Assembly (NCBI GenBank): GCA_019163175.1
Contig: JAFLKN010000031.1
Location: forward strand, 1-60,088
Source of the DNA: Prolixibacteraceae bacterium
GTDB taxonomy: Bacteria; Bacteroidota; Bacteroidia; Bacteroidales; Prolixibacteraceae
Direction of reading: 5' to 3'
Length of the DNA: 60,088 bases
A model generated the notes under the pieces. The model saw only the letters and a program-made list of their open reading frames with translations, ran no database searches and was not told the DNA's origin. Below are positions 50,798 through 60,057 of this stretch, piece after piece (positions within the stretch are counted from its first letter, which is position 1; the number at the start of each line of letters is the position of its first letter). The translations under genes were made by a program, and so were the position numbers.

Positions 50798-52852
50798 TTA
50801 TTTAATCATTTCGAAACTGCGTTTTACGAACTTATCCAGATCTTCGCCTTTCAGCATTCCATTGGCAAGTAAGGCTAAATCGACCAACTGTTTGGCTAAT
50901 TTATTTTCCTTACCGAAGGCAGAAAGTTTCGCTTTTTGCTCATCTTTTAATGCTGAAATTACTTTTTCAAGTTCTTCCGATTTTTCTTTTACTTCCGAAG
51001 GTATTTCTTCGTCTTTCTTGTCCTTTTTCGACTTGTCGAGTTCTTCCTTTTCTGTCGTTTTATCCTGAAGGTTGATTTTTATGGTTGCAAGTTCGGAGCC
51101 AATTGCAGCATCACGATCTTCAAAAACCTGTTTTACCAGCGGGTGAGACGTATTTACAACCAGATTCAGATTTTCAGGAAGGTCGCCATAAAAGCTCATT
51201 CCACCACCTTGCATGCTACTCATATCTTTCATACGGCGCATAAATTCGTTGCGGGTAATCACCATCGGACTGCCGGTTTCGCCCAAATCTTTGAAATCGA
51301 CGATAAAACCATAATCCTTGTTCTCCGGACAAACAGCTTTAAAAATCGGACTCAGTTCATTTTTTTCTTCCCAGCTCAACTCATTGTTCGTGTGATCTTT
51401 CTGAATCAGATGTTCAACCACATCAGAGTCGACACGAACAAATCTTTTGCTGGTATATTTCTGCTCCAGTTTGTTGATGAGCGGAGTTGCCAATACATTG
51501 TTCATTATCAGCACATCGTAGCCCTTATTTTTGGCCGCCTGAACAAAAGAGAACTGATCTTCCTGATTGCTGGTGTACAGATAAATCAGGTTATCGTCCT
51601 TGTCTGTTTGTTCCGGTTTGATCAAGGTTTCGTATTCTTCCAGTGTAAAATATTTCCCATCGGTATTTTTGAACAGGAAGAATTTTTCAGCCTTTTCGTA
51701 GAATTTTTCTTCGGTCAGCATTCCGTATTCGATAAACAGGCGCAGATCGTCCCATTTTGCTTCAAAATCTTCGCGCTTTTCGGCAAACAACTGAGCCAAA
51801 CGATCACCCACTTTTTTGGTGATGTGGCTGCTGATTTTCTTCACATTCGAATCGCTTTGTAAATAGGAGCGTGAAACGTTCAGCGGAATGTCAGGAGAAT
51901 CGAGAACCCCGTGCAGCAAAGTCAGGAATTCAGGAACAATTCCTTCAACCGAATCGGTCACAAAAACCTGGTTGCTGTACAATTGAATCTTATTTTTCTG
52001 TACTTCAATGGTATTTTTCAGTTTTGGGAAATACAAAATACCAGTCAGGTTGAACGGATAATCCACATTTAGGTGAATATTGAAAAGCGGCTCTTCGGCC
52101 ATTGGATACAACTGACGATAGAAATTCGAATAATCTTCCTCTGTCAGATCAACCGGTTTTTTGGTCCAGGCCGGAGCTGTGTCGTTAATTTGATTGTCCT
52201 CATCAGTCTCAACTTCTTTGCCGTCTTTCCAAGTTGTTTTCTTGCCAAACACAACCGGAACCTGCAGAAATTTACAGTATTTATTCAGCATTTCACCAAT
52301 ACGCGATTTTTCCAAAAACTCTTCAGAATCGGAATTAATGTGCATGATAATGTCGGTTCCAACTTCAGCACGTTCTGCTTCTTCGAGCATATATTCAGGG
52401 CTTCCATCGCATTCCCAGCGAATTGCAGTGGCACCTTCGCGGTACGATTTCGAAATAATATCAACCTGGCTCGAAACCATGAACGATGAATAAAATCCAA
52501 GTCCGAAATGCCCAATAATCGCATTGGCATCATCTTTATACTTTTCCAAAAACTCTTCGGCACCTGAAAAAGCAATCTGATTAATGAATTTTTCTACCTC
52601 CTCGGCAGTCATCCCGATACCATTATCAGAAACAGTGATTGTTTTGGCTTCTTTGTCAATCGTCACACGTACTTTAGCATTCGATAAATCGCCGGAATAT
52701 TCGCCACGACCAGCCAGAGTGCGGAGTTTTTGTGTGGCATCAACAGCATTCGAAACAATCTCACGAAGGAAAATATCGTGATCGGAATACAGAAATTTTT
52801 TGATAATGGGAAACAGATTGTCACTGCTTACACCAATTTTTCCTTTTTGCAT
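50798..52852 (-). CDS. htpG: Molecular chaperone HtpG (Hsp90)
   Basis: Cytosolic Hsp90 homologue of 684 residues. The ATP-binding N-domain shows LREIVSNAVDATQKL, VSDNGIGMT and GHFGLGFYSSFMVS; the middle domain has GVLDSPDIPLNVSRSYLQ; the C-domain ends near LANGMLKGEDLDKFV. A charged Glu/Lys stretch (about residues 588-620, TTEKEELDKSKKDKKDEE) sits in the C-domain and is longer than in E. coli HtpG. It is a single gene with its own terminator. Confidence 0.97.
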   Translation of the reverse strand: MQKGKIGVSSDNLFPIIKKFLYSDHDIFLREIVSNAVDATQKLRTLAGRGEYSGDLSNAKVRVTIDKEAKTITVSDNGIGMTAEEVEKFINQIAFSGAEEFLEKYKDDANAIIGHFGLGFYSSFMVSSQVDIISKSYREGATAIRWECDGSPEYMLEEAERAEVGTDIIMHINSDSEEFLEKSRIGEMLNKYCKFLQVPVVFGKKTTWKDGKEVETDEDNQINDTAPAWTKKPVDLTEEDYSNFYRQLYPMAEEPLFNIHLNVDYPFNLTGILYFPKLKNTIEVQKNKIQLYSNQVFVTDSVEGIVPEFLTLLHGVLDSPDIPLNVSRSYLQSDSNVKKISSHITKKVGDRLAQLFAEKREDFEAKWDDLRLFIEYGMLTEEKFYEKAEKFFLFKNTDGKYFTLEEYETLIKPEQTDKDDNLIYLYTSNQEDQFSFVQAAKNKGYDVLIMNNVLATPLINKLEQKYTSKRFVRVDSDVVEHLIQKDHTNNELSWEEKNELSPIFKAVCPENKDYGFIVDFKDLGETGSPMVITRNEFMRRMKDMSSMQGGGMSFYGDLPENLNLVVNTSHPLVKQVFEDRDAAIGSELATIKINLQDKTTEKEELDKSKKDKKDEEIPSEVKEKSEELEKVISALKDEQKAKLSAFGKENKLAKQLVDLALLANGMLKGEDLDKFVKRSFEMIK

Positions 52853-52929
52853 TTTTTATAATTTTAGATTAACATTCTATTTAATGTGCAGCACAATTTT
52901 CAAAGACTATACCACGAAGTAAAAATGAC

Positions 52930-52977
52930 TTTTTGTCACCGAACTTGACAGCCACCCAATCTGCAAGGTGACAAAAA
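52930..52977. promoter_or_regulatory. 11-bp inverted repeat between htpG and the desulfurase-like gene
   Basis: TTTTTGTCACC (52930-52940) and GGTGACAAAAA (52967-52977) are perfect inverted copies 26 bp apart, in the divergent spacer. The arms are about two and a half helical turns centre to centre, as for two operators or one hairpin. No known regulator motif fits. Confidence 0.5.
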
Positions 52978-53047
52978 CTGATTTTATTCTTCTTTTATCT
53001 GACGGAAAGGGCGTATTTTGCGGCGCATTTTTCAATAATCGGGAACC

Positions 53048-54514
53048 ATGACAAAACTTGAATCTTATTTTGAGTCGTTCAGACAAGAAATTGTAGGTAT
53101 CGACCAACATTTTGAATCGCCGTTTGGTACAAAAAAAATCATTTATGCTGACTGGATTGCAAGTGGAAGACTTCATCAACCCATTGAAAAACAGATAACT
53201 GAAATATTTGGGCCCTTTGTAGCAAATACACATTCCGAAACCAGTGAAACCGGAGCATTAATGACCCATGCCTATCATCAGGCACAACAAATTATAAAAA
53301 CCCATGTGAATGCCGGGCCTAACGATATTATTATCACTGCAGGTTCAGGAATGACTGCCGTAATTAATAAGTTTCAGCGCATGTTGGGCCTGAAATATTG
53401 CGGGAAAGTCAATCATACCGGATGTCTTGCCCAACGCGAACGTCCGGTTGTCTTCATCACGCATATGGAACACCATTCGAACCACACCAGTTGGTACGAA
53501 ACCAATGCCGATGTGGTGATTGTTGATCCTGACGAAAACATGCAGGTTTCTCCGGAAAATCTCCGGATGAAATTGGAAGAATACAAATACAGACCATTTA
53601 AAATTGGTTCGTTTACTGCCTGTTCCAATGTTACCGGAATTCGCACGCCCTATTATGAACTAGCTCAGATTATGCACGAAAATGGTGGCGTAGTTTTCAT
53701 CGATTTTGCGGCTTCGGCACCTTACGACGAGATGAATATGCATCCTGCCGATCCGATGCAGAAGCTTGATGCCATCATGTTTTCGCCACACAAATTTCTG
53801 GGTGGACCAGGTTCTTCAGGAGTACTGATTTTTGACCAGTCGATGTATCACAATTCAGTACCCGATCAGCCAGGCGGTGGAACCGTAGACTGGACAAATC
53901 CGTGGGGCGAATACAAATATGTTGACAATATTGAAGTCAGAGAAGATGGTGGCACTCCCGGATTTCTGCAAGCCATCCGCACTGCACTCTGCATCAGACT
54001 AAAGGAAAAAATGGGCATCGAAAATATTCATATTCGCGAAAATGAACTGCTGAAGCTGGCATTTGAGGGTCTGGATCAAATTCCCGGCGTTAAAATCATG
54101 GACGAAAAACACCGCAACCGACTGGGGATTATTTCATTCTATGTGGTCAAGATACACTACAATTTGCTTGTGAAGCTATTAAACGATTTGTATGGAATTC
54201 AGGTTCGGGGAGGTTGCGCCTGTGCCGGAACTTACGGGCACATTTTACTTGAAGTAAGTCACGAATTGTCAGAAGAAATAACTAACCGCATCAATCAAGG
54301 CGATTTGTCGTTAAAACCTGGCTGGGTTCGCTGGTCGTTACATCCAACCACCACCAATCATGAAGTTGATGTTTTTATTCATGCGCTCCACGATATTGTA
54401 GCGAATTACGAAAAATATGCCGCCGACTATACCTATTTCCCTAAAGAGAACATTTTCAGGCATAAAGAAGAAAAATTGTTTAAGAATACAATAACTGAGT
54501 GGTTCGAAATATAA
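53048..54514 (+). CDS. PLP-dependent class V aminotransferase, cysteine-desulfurase-like
   Basis: The 488-residue product has the PLP lysine in SPHKFLGGPGSSG (Lys249), FIDFAASAPYDEM before it and GGCACAGTYGH, whose cysteine may act as the persulfide-carrying residue of SufS/CsdA-type enzymes. The long C-terminal extension (after residue 430) is unlike classical SufS. It could make persulfide or act on a cysteine- or selenocysteine-like compound. No Suf partners are near. Confidence 0.85.
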   Translation: MTKLESYFESFRQEIVGIDQHFESPFGTKKIIYADWIASGRLHQPIEKQITEIFGPFVANTHSETSETGALMTHAYHQAQQIIKTHVNAGPNDIIITAGSGMTAVINKFQRMLGLKYCGKVNHTGCLAQRERPVVFITHMEHHSNHTSWYETNADVVIVDPDENMQVSPENLRMKLEEYKYRPFKIGSFTACSNVTGIRTPYYELAQIMHENGGVVFIDFAASAPYDEMNMHPADPMQKLDAIMFSPHKFLGGPGSSGVLIFDQSMYHNSVPDQPGGGTVDWTNPWGEYKYVDNIEVREDGGTPGFLQAIRTALCIRLKEKMGIENIHIRENELLKLAFEGLDQIPGVKIMDEKHRNRLGIISFYVVKIHYNLLVKLLNDLYGIQVRGGCACAGTYGHILLEVSHELSEEITNRINQGDLSLKPGWVRWSLHPTTTNHEVDVFIHALHDIVANYEKYAADYTYFPKENIFRHKEEKLFKNTITEWFEI

Positions 54515-54655
54515 AATAAACATCATAAATAAAATACAGCAGCAAGGGTTTTGCCCGACCAAAGCGTTGAATAGTTTGATTGGCTGAATTGCTATTTGCA
54601 ATCGTGGCTTAAAGAATACAATAAAAGTATAAATCGCAATCAAACTACTTAACCT

Positions 54656-56782
54656 ATGACCCCCAATCCAGTCCGATCTTTAATCTTCAAAATAGGATCA
54701 TTGCTGTTTGTCTATTTGCTTTCAGTATATTATGCTTTTCCGAAACAACAACCTTTTACGGTGTCTTCAAATATCAACAACTCTACAGCAGTTGTACTAC
54801 CTCAAGCTCATGCGGAGCTAGACCTTTGGATAAAGGAACATTTTGCCCAGGGAAAGATTCCTCCATTTTCTTTCGCATACGGGGGCAAAAGCTCTGACAA
54901 ATTCATTAAAAACTGGAAGTTTAAAGCTGAAAAAGGGAATGGCGCTGAGCCTAATTCAGAAGTAACCATTTTTACCTATTCCGAACCTTCCGGAGGGCTT
55001 TTGGTAAAATGTACTCTGACTCAGTTTACCGATTTTCCGGCAGTAGAATGGGTACTGAACTTCAGCAATAAATCAGCAAAAAACTCGCAAATTATTGAAA
55101 GAGCCTGTGCAATTGATTATTCGTTTACAAGCCAGGATACAGGCAAATTTATTCTGCATCATTCGAAAGGAAGCAATGCGGCAGTGAATGATTTTCAGCC
55201 GTTTGATGAACAAATGCAAGTTGGAAAAAACATTTACATGACTCCCGTTGGCGGACGTTCGTCTGACGATACAGCTTTTCCGTTTTTTAATATTGAAATG
55301 CCCACGCAACAAGGGATTGTAGTTGCGGTTGGCTGGACCGGAAAATGGTTTGCCGATGTTGTTCAGAAAGATGAACGATCAGTTTCCCTGAAATCGGGCA
55401 TGGAAAACATGCATCTTACGTTGTATCCAAAAGAAGAAATCCGCACACCAAAAATTTGTTTGCTTTTTTGGAATGGTGATGACCGAATGGTTGGGCACAA
55501 TCAGTTCCGAAGATTTATTCTGGCTCATCATACCCGCAAAGTTAAGGGTCGTAATCCGGAGTTGCCACTGTCGGTTGCATTCGAATTAGATGGTGCGCCT
55601 TTCCCATGTACTGTCCACACTTGCCTGACTGAGGCATCAGCATTGGCTCATATAAAGCGGTATCAGCAATTTAAACTTACGCCAGAACTTTTCTGGATTG
55701 ATGCAGGCTGGTATTCGGGTTGCGGATGGGATAAAGAAAACGGCGAATGGCCGCAGAGTGTTGGAAATTGGACTGTGGATAAGGAGCGTTTCCCCAATGG
55801 ACTTAAACCAATTTCCGAAGCCGCCCACGCTGCGGGGGCCAAATTAATGGTGTGGTTTGAACCGGAGCGCGTTTACAAAGGAACTCAGGTTTACAATGAG
55901 CACCTAAACTGGTTACAGAGTTTACCCAATTCTGATTCGTATTTATATGATCTTGGTAATCCTGAAGCCCGATTGTGGCTAACGAATTATTTAACGAAAT
56001 TCTTTACGAAGGAAGGTGTTGATTATTACCGGCAGGATTTCAATTTTGATCCGATGCCTTATTGGAAAAACAGCGATAAGCCAAACCGGATTGGTATTTC
56101 GGAAGCAAAATATACTGAAGGTTTGTACGCTTTCTGGGATAGCCTACTCGTTCGCTTTCCCAATATGATCATTGATAATTGCGCGTCGGGCGGAAGGAGA
56201 ATTGATATTGAAACAACATCGCGAAGTACACCCTTTTGGCGTACCGATCTGGAACAAAATTCAACAGGTCATCAAAATCACACCTACGGATTGAATTTAT
56301 ACCTGCCCCTACATGGAACTGCTTTATATAAAACAGGGAATTATTACGTGCGGTCGAGCCTGGGAAGCTTGGCGGTTATAAACTGGAAAGTTGATGGAAG
56401 CAACAATGACAGGATAGAAACCTACCAACAATACATTGCTGATTTTAAGAGATTAAGACCCTACTTTTATGGTGATTATTATCCTTTAACTGTCGCCCAC
56501 AAACGTTATATGAATAACAATTCCTGGTTAGCTTACCAGCTAAATCGTCCCGAACAGAAAGACGGAATAGTATTGGCGTTTCGTCGCGATAGGTTTACCG
56601 AAGATTCAATGATAATTAAATTGAACGGTCTAGTTGCCGATGCCCGCTATGAATTGTTTTATGAAGACAATGGCGCTCGTACATCAAAATCGGGTAAAGA
56701 ATTAAAAGACGGAATAGAAATAAAAATTTCAGACAGACCGGGATCCTTGCTTATAAGCTACAAGATGATTGAGAATCGATAA
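54656..56782 (+). CDS. GH36 alpha-galactosidase
   Basis: A 708-residue secreted enzyme that releases alpha-galactose from oligosaccharides such as raffinose or galactomannan fragments. Motifs: LFWIDAGWYSGCGWD, LMVWFEPERV, the nucleophile Asp in YYRQDFNF (about residue 461), and DNCASGGRRIDIE with TPFWRTDLEQ (acid/base Asp about 529). An N-terminal beta-sandwich domain precedes the barrel. The N-terminus has a hydrophobic signal (SLLFVYLLSVYYAF). The gene stands alone, far from galT and galM, which would use its product. Confidence 0.92.
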   Translation: MTPNPVRSLIFKIGSLLFVYLLSVYYAFPKQQPFTVSSNINNSTAVVLPQAHAELDLWIKEHFAQGKIPPFSFAYGGKSSDKFIKNWKFKAEKGNGAEPNSEVTIFTYSEPSGGLLVKCTLTQFTDFPAVEWVLNFSNKSAKNSQIIERACAIDYSFTSQDTGKFILHHSKGSNAAVNDFQPFDEQMQVGKNIYMTPVGGRSSDDTAFPFFNIEMPTQQGIVVAVGWTGKWFADVVQKDERSVSLKSGMENMHLTLYPKEEIRTPKICLLFWNGDDRMVGHNQFRRFILAHHTRKVKGRNPELPLSVAFELDGAPFPCTVHTCLTEASALAHIKRYQQFKLTPELFWIDAGWYSGCGWDKENGEWPQSVGNWTVDKERFPNGLKPISEAAHAAGAKLMVWFEPERVYKGTQVYNEHLNWLQSLPNSDSYLYDLGNPEARLWLTNYLTKFFTKEGVDYYRQDFNFDPMPYWKNSDKPNRIGISEAKYTEGLYAFWDSLLVRFPNMIIDNCASGGRRIDIETTSRSTPFWRTDLEQNSTGHQNHTYGLNLYLPLHGTALYKTGNYYVRSSLGSLAVINWKVDGSNNDRIETYQQYIADFKRLRPYFYGDYYPLTVAHKRYMNNNSWLAYQLNRPEQKDGIVLAFRRDRFTEDSMIIKLNGLVADARYELFYEDNGARTSKSGKELKDGIEIKISDRPGSLLISYKMIENR

Positions 56783-56811
56783 AATACTAAATGAACTGAA
56801 ACTTGGACAGG

Positions 56812-58767
56812 TTAATTCTCCATCGGTAAAAACCCAAAATCAGCGCTGTATCGCAACATTTGCGAAGCGTAATCTTCGTCATAGCTAATCAGCACATCAT
56901 TTGGAGTTCCACAAGGCCAGGTTTTCAGTTCGTAAACCGGATTCAGGAAACCTGCGTAGGGCGCCAAATCAAGCTTTTTGAAACGTTCAAGTATTTCAGC
57001 ATGCAATTGCCGATCAACTTTTACCGCATAATCTTCAACCAGATTTTTAGCCGCTTCAAAATCGCCCTCCGACTTTATGCGCTGAATTTCTTTCAATAGT
57101 TGTCCAAACAACTCACGTAGTTTTTGATAATCATTAATCCTTACAAATGTTTTTTCATTCTGTCTGACGAATTCAACGATGTTCTGATCCTTTCCCGCTT
57201 CATAAACCCAACGGGCAATCAACTGCCGGTTACGCATATGTGATTCTTCAATGTCTTTTCCGGGTTCAATCCGAGTTAATTGTGTCATTAATCCGTTGCG
57301 CAAATAAGCATCAAAATCAGCTTTGGCAGCTTCAACCGAAGGAACCAAACCTAGTTTTATCATTTGCTCATCCATAATGTAATACAAAGCAAAAAGGTCG
57401 GCTCTTGTCTCTTCAATGGTCGAATAATAGTTTTTCAAGGCTTCTGTATTCACTCCATCGCGAACTTTCCCGGAGCCGTGCCCCAAACATTCGTGCAGAT
57501 CGGTATGCAGATTTCCGGCTAAATAGCCGTACATTTTGGCCCGTTCAATTTCTTCAGAAGAGCCTGCAAACTCTTCAAGCATTCCATTGTTCATAGAATC
57601 AAGGAAGTAGGCTTGAGTAATATTTTCGATGGTCACCGATTTTGAGCCATGTTTTTCGCGGATCCATTCGGCATTCGGCAAATTAATACCTATAGGAGTC
57701 GCCGGATAGCAATCGCCCCCAAGCATCGCCACATTAATCACTTTGGCGCTAACGCCTTTTACTTCAGTCTTTTTAAATTCTGGATTTACAGGAGAATGAT
57801 CTTCGAACCATTGGGCATTTTGGCTCAAAATAGTTGCTCGTTTGGTCGCTTCAGTATCTTTATAGTTTACAATCGATTCCCAACTTCCTTTAATTCCCAA
57901 GGGATCGCCGTACACTTCAATAAACCCATTCACAAAATCGACCTCACCGGCAAGTTCTTTAACCCAATCAATGCTATATTGGTCGAATAAAGCCAAATCA
58001 CCAGTTTCGTAATACTGAATCAGGCTTTTGATGTATTTTTTCTGAAGTTCGTTATCAGCATATTCGATAGCCTTATTTAACCAGAAAACGATTTGTTCGA
58101 TTGCTTTTCCATATTTGCCATTCAACCTCCAAACCTTTTCAACAAGTTGTCCATTTTCTTTTACAAGTGTAGAATTAAGTCCAAACGAGACGGGTTCAGA
58201 ACCAGCATTTGCTTTTAAATTGGCATAAAAAGCTTCGGCCTCTGCTTGACTAACTCCCTGATAATAATTGTTGGATGATGTTTCGATTAAGTCTTTGTCC
58301 GATTCCAGATTCACCCGTTTAACTTCTCTGTCCCGATTAAAAATTACATCCCGGATTTCAGAAATAAAAAATTCAAAACGTGTCCCTGAAGGAACAGAAA
58401 AACCATCCCAGTCAGACTGATCAACCAATTCGTCAAAGTAGATTTCCGGAAATCCGGCAGGCAATTTCTCGGTAGAATAATGATAATGAATTCCGTTTGA
58501 AAACCAAACTCGTTTCAGGTATATTTCGAATGAATGAAAGTTTTCTGATTCACGGTTCCCCTTGAAAGTTTTCCAAATGGTTTCGAGTACGCCCCTGACA
58601 CTTAAATTGTACCGGTTATTCTGATCCCATAGAATATCTCTTCCACAAAGTGCAGCCTGCGAAAGGTTATAGATGTATAGTTTCTTCTTCAAATCCAACA
58701 ATTCAAATTCGGGTACTGAATATCTTAAAATCTTAACATCAGCAAATTTTTCAGCAAAAACATCCAT
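56812..58767 (-). CDS. Dipeptidyl peptidase III
   Basis: A zinc exopeptidase (M49) that removes dipeptides from peptide N-termini. The zinc site is HECLGH (425-430) and the third ligand and neighbour lie in EETRADLFALYY (452-463). 651 residues, near the family norm. No signal peptide is seen, so it should be cytosolic, while many Bacteroidota DPP III enzymes have one; the start at 58767 cannot be moved upstream because the next gene ends at 58776. Confidence 0.93.
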   Translation of the reverse strand: MDVFAEKFADVKILRYSVPEFELLDLKKKLYIYNLSQAALCGRDILWDQNNRYNLSVRGVLETIWKTFKGNRESENFHSFEIYLKRVWFSNGIHYHYSTEKLPAGFPEIYFDELVDQSDWDGFSVPSGTRFEFFISEIRDVIFNRDREVKRVNLESDKDLIETSSNNYYQGVSQAEAEAFYANLKANAGSEPVSFGLNSTLVKENGQLVEKVWRLNGKYGKAIEQIVFWLNKAIEYADNELQKKYIKSLIQYYETGDLALFDQYSIDWVKELAGEVDFVNGFIEVYGDPLGIKGSWESIVNYKDTEATKRATILSQNAQWFEDHSPVNPEFKKTEVKGVSAKVINVAMLGGDCYPATPIGINLPNAEWIREKHGSKSVTIENITQAYFLDSMNNGMLEEFAGSSEEIERAKMYGYLAGNLHTDLHECLGHGSGKVRDGVNTEALKNYYSTIEETRADLFALYYIMDEQMIKLGLVPSVEAAKADFDAYLRNGLMTQLTRIEPGKDIEESHMRNRQLIARWVYEAGKDQNIVEFVRQNEKTFVRINDYQKLRELFGQLLKEIQRIKSEGDFEAAKNLVEDYAVKVDRQLHAEILERFKKLDLAPYAGFLNPVYELKTWPCGTPNDVLISYDEDYASQMLRYSADFGFLPMEN

Positions 58768-58775
58768 GAGATTTT

Positions 58776-59450
58776 CTATTTATGAAGTTCTTCAAATTTT
58801 CTTTCCAGTAAATCAACGCGTTTAATTGATGTCCGCAACCATTCGAGCAATAACCTTTGTTTCTCATTGTCAGTCAAATGCCAATCGATTGAAGAGTTGT
58901 TACGAAGTTGGTAAGTCAAATGGTGTAAAGTTATCGAAACAGCCACCGATACATTCAAACTTTCAGTGAAGCCAACCATTGGTATTTTCATGAATTCATC
59001 AGCTTCCTTTTTAGCCCATTCGGTTAGGCCCGGGCGTTCGCAACCAAAAACAAGAGCAGCTTTTCCTTTGTTCAAATCAAAATCTTCCAGATTTGTATCA
59101 CACTCATGCGGGCTGGCCAAAACAATCCGGTAACCATCCCTACGGAGTTTTTTTAGCGCTTCGGGAGTATTCATCTCTTTTCCATTGTGGTGATTAACTG
59201 TTATCCAATTTGATGCTCCTCTTACCACATCCGGATTAACCTGAAATGAATGTTTATTCTCAATTACATGAACATTCTGAATTCCAAAACAATCAGCAGT
59301 TCGAACAACAGCGCTTGTATTCTGGGTCTGGTACAAATCTTCAAGTACAACAGTCAGATAATTTGTTCGCAATGAAAGTATCCTATTAAATAAGCTAAGC
59401 CTTTCAGCAGTAATAAATTCGGAAAGAAACTGAATTAATTCGTGATCCAT
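58776..59450 (-). CDS. tRNA (guanosine-2'-O-)-methyltransferase TrmH-like
   Basis: A SPOUT-fold methyltransferase, probably methylating G18 of tRNA. The knot motifs are NTSAVVRTADCFGIQNVHV, LVFGCERPGLTEWAKKEAD and IPMVGFTESLNVSVAVSITLH. I set the start at 59450 (MDHELIQFLSEF): the frame to 59492 enters the HU terminator and a -7 box lies at 59470-59477. 224 residues. It lies 8 bp upstream of the DPP III gene, so both may be co-transcribed. Confidence 0.92.
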   Translation of the reverse strand: MDHELIQFLSEFITAERLSLFNRILSLRTNYLTVVLEDLYQTQNTSAVVRTADCFGIQNVHVIENKHSFQVNPDVVRGASNWITVNHHNGKEMNTPEALKKLRRDGYRIVLASPHECDTNLEDFDLNKGKAALVFGCERPGLTEWAKKEADEFMKIPMVGFTESLNVSVAVSITLHHLTYQLRNNSSIDWHLTDNEKQRLLLEWLRTSIKRVDLLERKFEELHK

Positions 59451-59469
59451 CGTATCTTTTTTGGCAATG

Positions 59470-59477
59470 CAAAGATA
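59470..59477 (-). promoter_or_regulatory. Possible -7 box of trmH
   Basis: Minus strand TATCTTTG, exact TAnnTTTG match, 20 bp before the start at 59450. This supports the shorter start. Confidence 0.55.
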
Positions 59478-59479
59478 AA

Positions 59480-59512
59480 AAAAGGGATGCATATCAATTA
59501 TGCATCCCTTTT
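59480..59512 (-). terminator. Rho-independent terminator of HU gene
   Basis: AAAAGGGATGCAT (59480-59492) pairs with ATGCATCCCTTTT (59500-59512) around a 7-base loop. A U run follows on the minus-strand transcript. It begins 22 bp past the HU stop. Confidence 0.92.
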
Positions 59513-59534
59513 GTAAAATTTTTCAGGTATAATA

Positions 59535-59804
59535 CTAGATCGTATCAGCTAATTCAGCACCTGGTTTAAATTTAACAACTTTCTTCTCAGCGATTTCAAT
59601 AACTTTACCAGTTTGTGGGTTTCTGCCGGTTCTTGCGCTGCGTGAAGCAACTGAGAAAGAGCCAAATCCAATAAGAGCAACGCGATCGCCATTTTTCAGG
59701 GCATCAGAGGTGGCATCTACAAAAGCGTCTAAGGCTTTTTTTGCATCGGCTTTTGTTAAGTTAGCTTTGTCAGCAATTGCATCGATTAATTGTGCTTTGT
59801 TCAT
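59535..59804 (-). CDS. HU-family nucleoid protein
   Basis: An 89-residue DNA-bending protein that binds as a dimer. It has the helical half MNKAQLIDAIADKANL, the GFGSFSV turn and the beta arm with RTGRNPQTG (the Pro that intercalates), ending in KKVVKFKPGAELAD. Typical length for HU. Its own terminator follows. Confidence 0.96.
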   Translation of the reverse strand: MNKAQLIDAIADKANLTKADAKKALDAFVDATSDALKNGDRVALIGFGSFSVASRSARTGRNPQTGKVIEIAEKKVVKFKPGAELADTI

Positions 59805-59969
59805 AAGAAAACTTGTTTAAGGTTAAAAATATCTAAATTAAAAAATCATTTCTCAAGCTCAATTAAAAGAAACCAAAAACAGGAAACCTTAATAAAATCA
59901 ATGCTTTCAAATGGTTAATTTTAATCTGACACTAAATTCCTAAATATGATTCAAAAAAACAACCCTTCT

Positions 59970-60001
59970 CAAAAATATTTTAAAAAAAAATTTTAGAGCA
60001 A
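59970..60001 (-). promoter_or_regulatory. Possible promoter of HU gene
   Basis: On the minus strand TTG (59999-60001), 21 bases, then TATTTTTG (59970-59977). This fits the Bacteroidota TTTG-N19-21-TAnnTTTG pattern, but the leader to the HU start would be about 160 bases. Confidence 0.35.
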
Positions 60002-60016
60002 TTATTGCTAAATGTT

Positions 60017-60046
60017 TTTGCAGTTAGAAAAAATGTTCTACTTTTG
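60017..60046 (+). promoter_or_regulatory. Promoter of the tRNA-Ser gene
   Basis: TTTG at 60017-60020, 18 bases, then TACTTTTG at 60039-60046, ending 11 bp before the tRNA 5' end. Good fit to the -33/-7 consensus. Confidence 0.65.
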
Positions 60047-60057
60047 CCACCGCGTTT

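Noticed and set aside
54482-54624. Direct repeat AAGAATACAATAA at 54482-54494 and 54612-54624
   Set aside because: A single 13-bp AT-rich repeat 130 bp apart, one copy in the 3' end of the desulfurase-like gene. It could be chance; no other sign of an element or attachment site.
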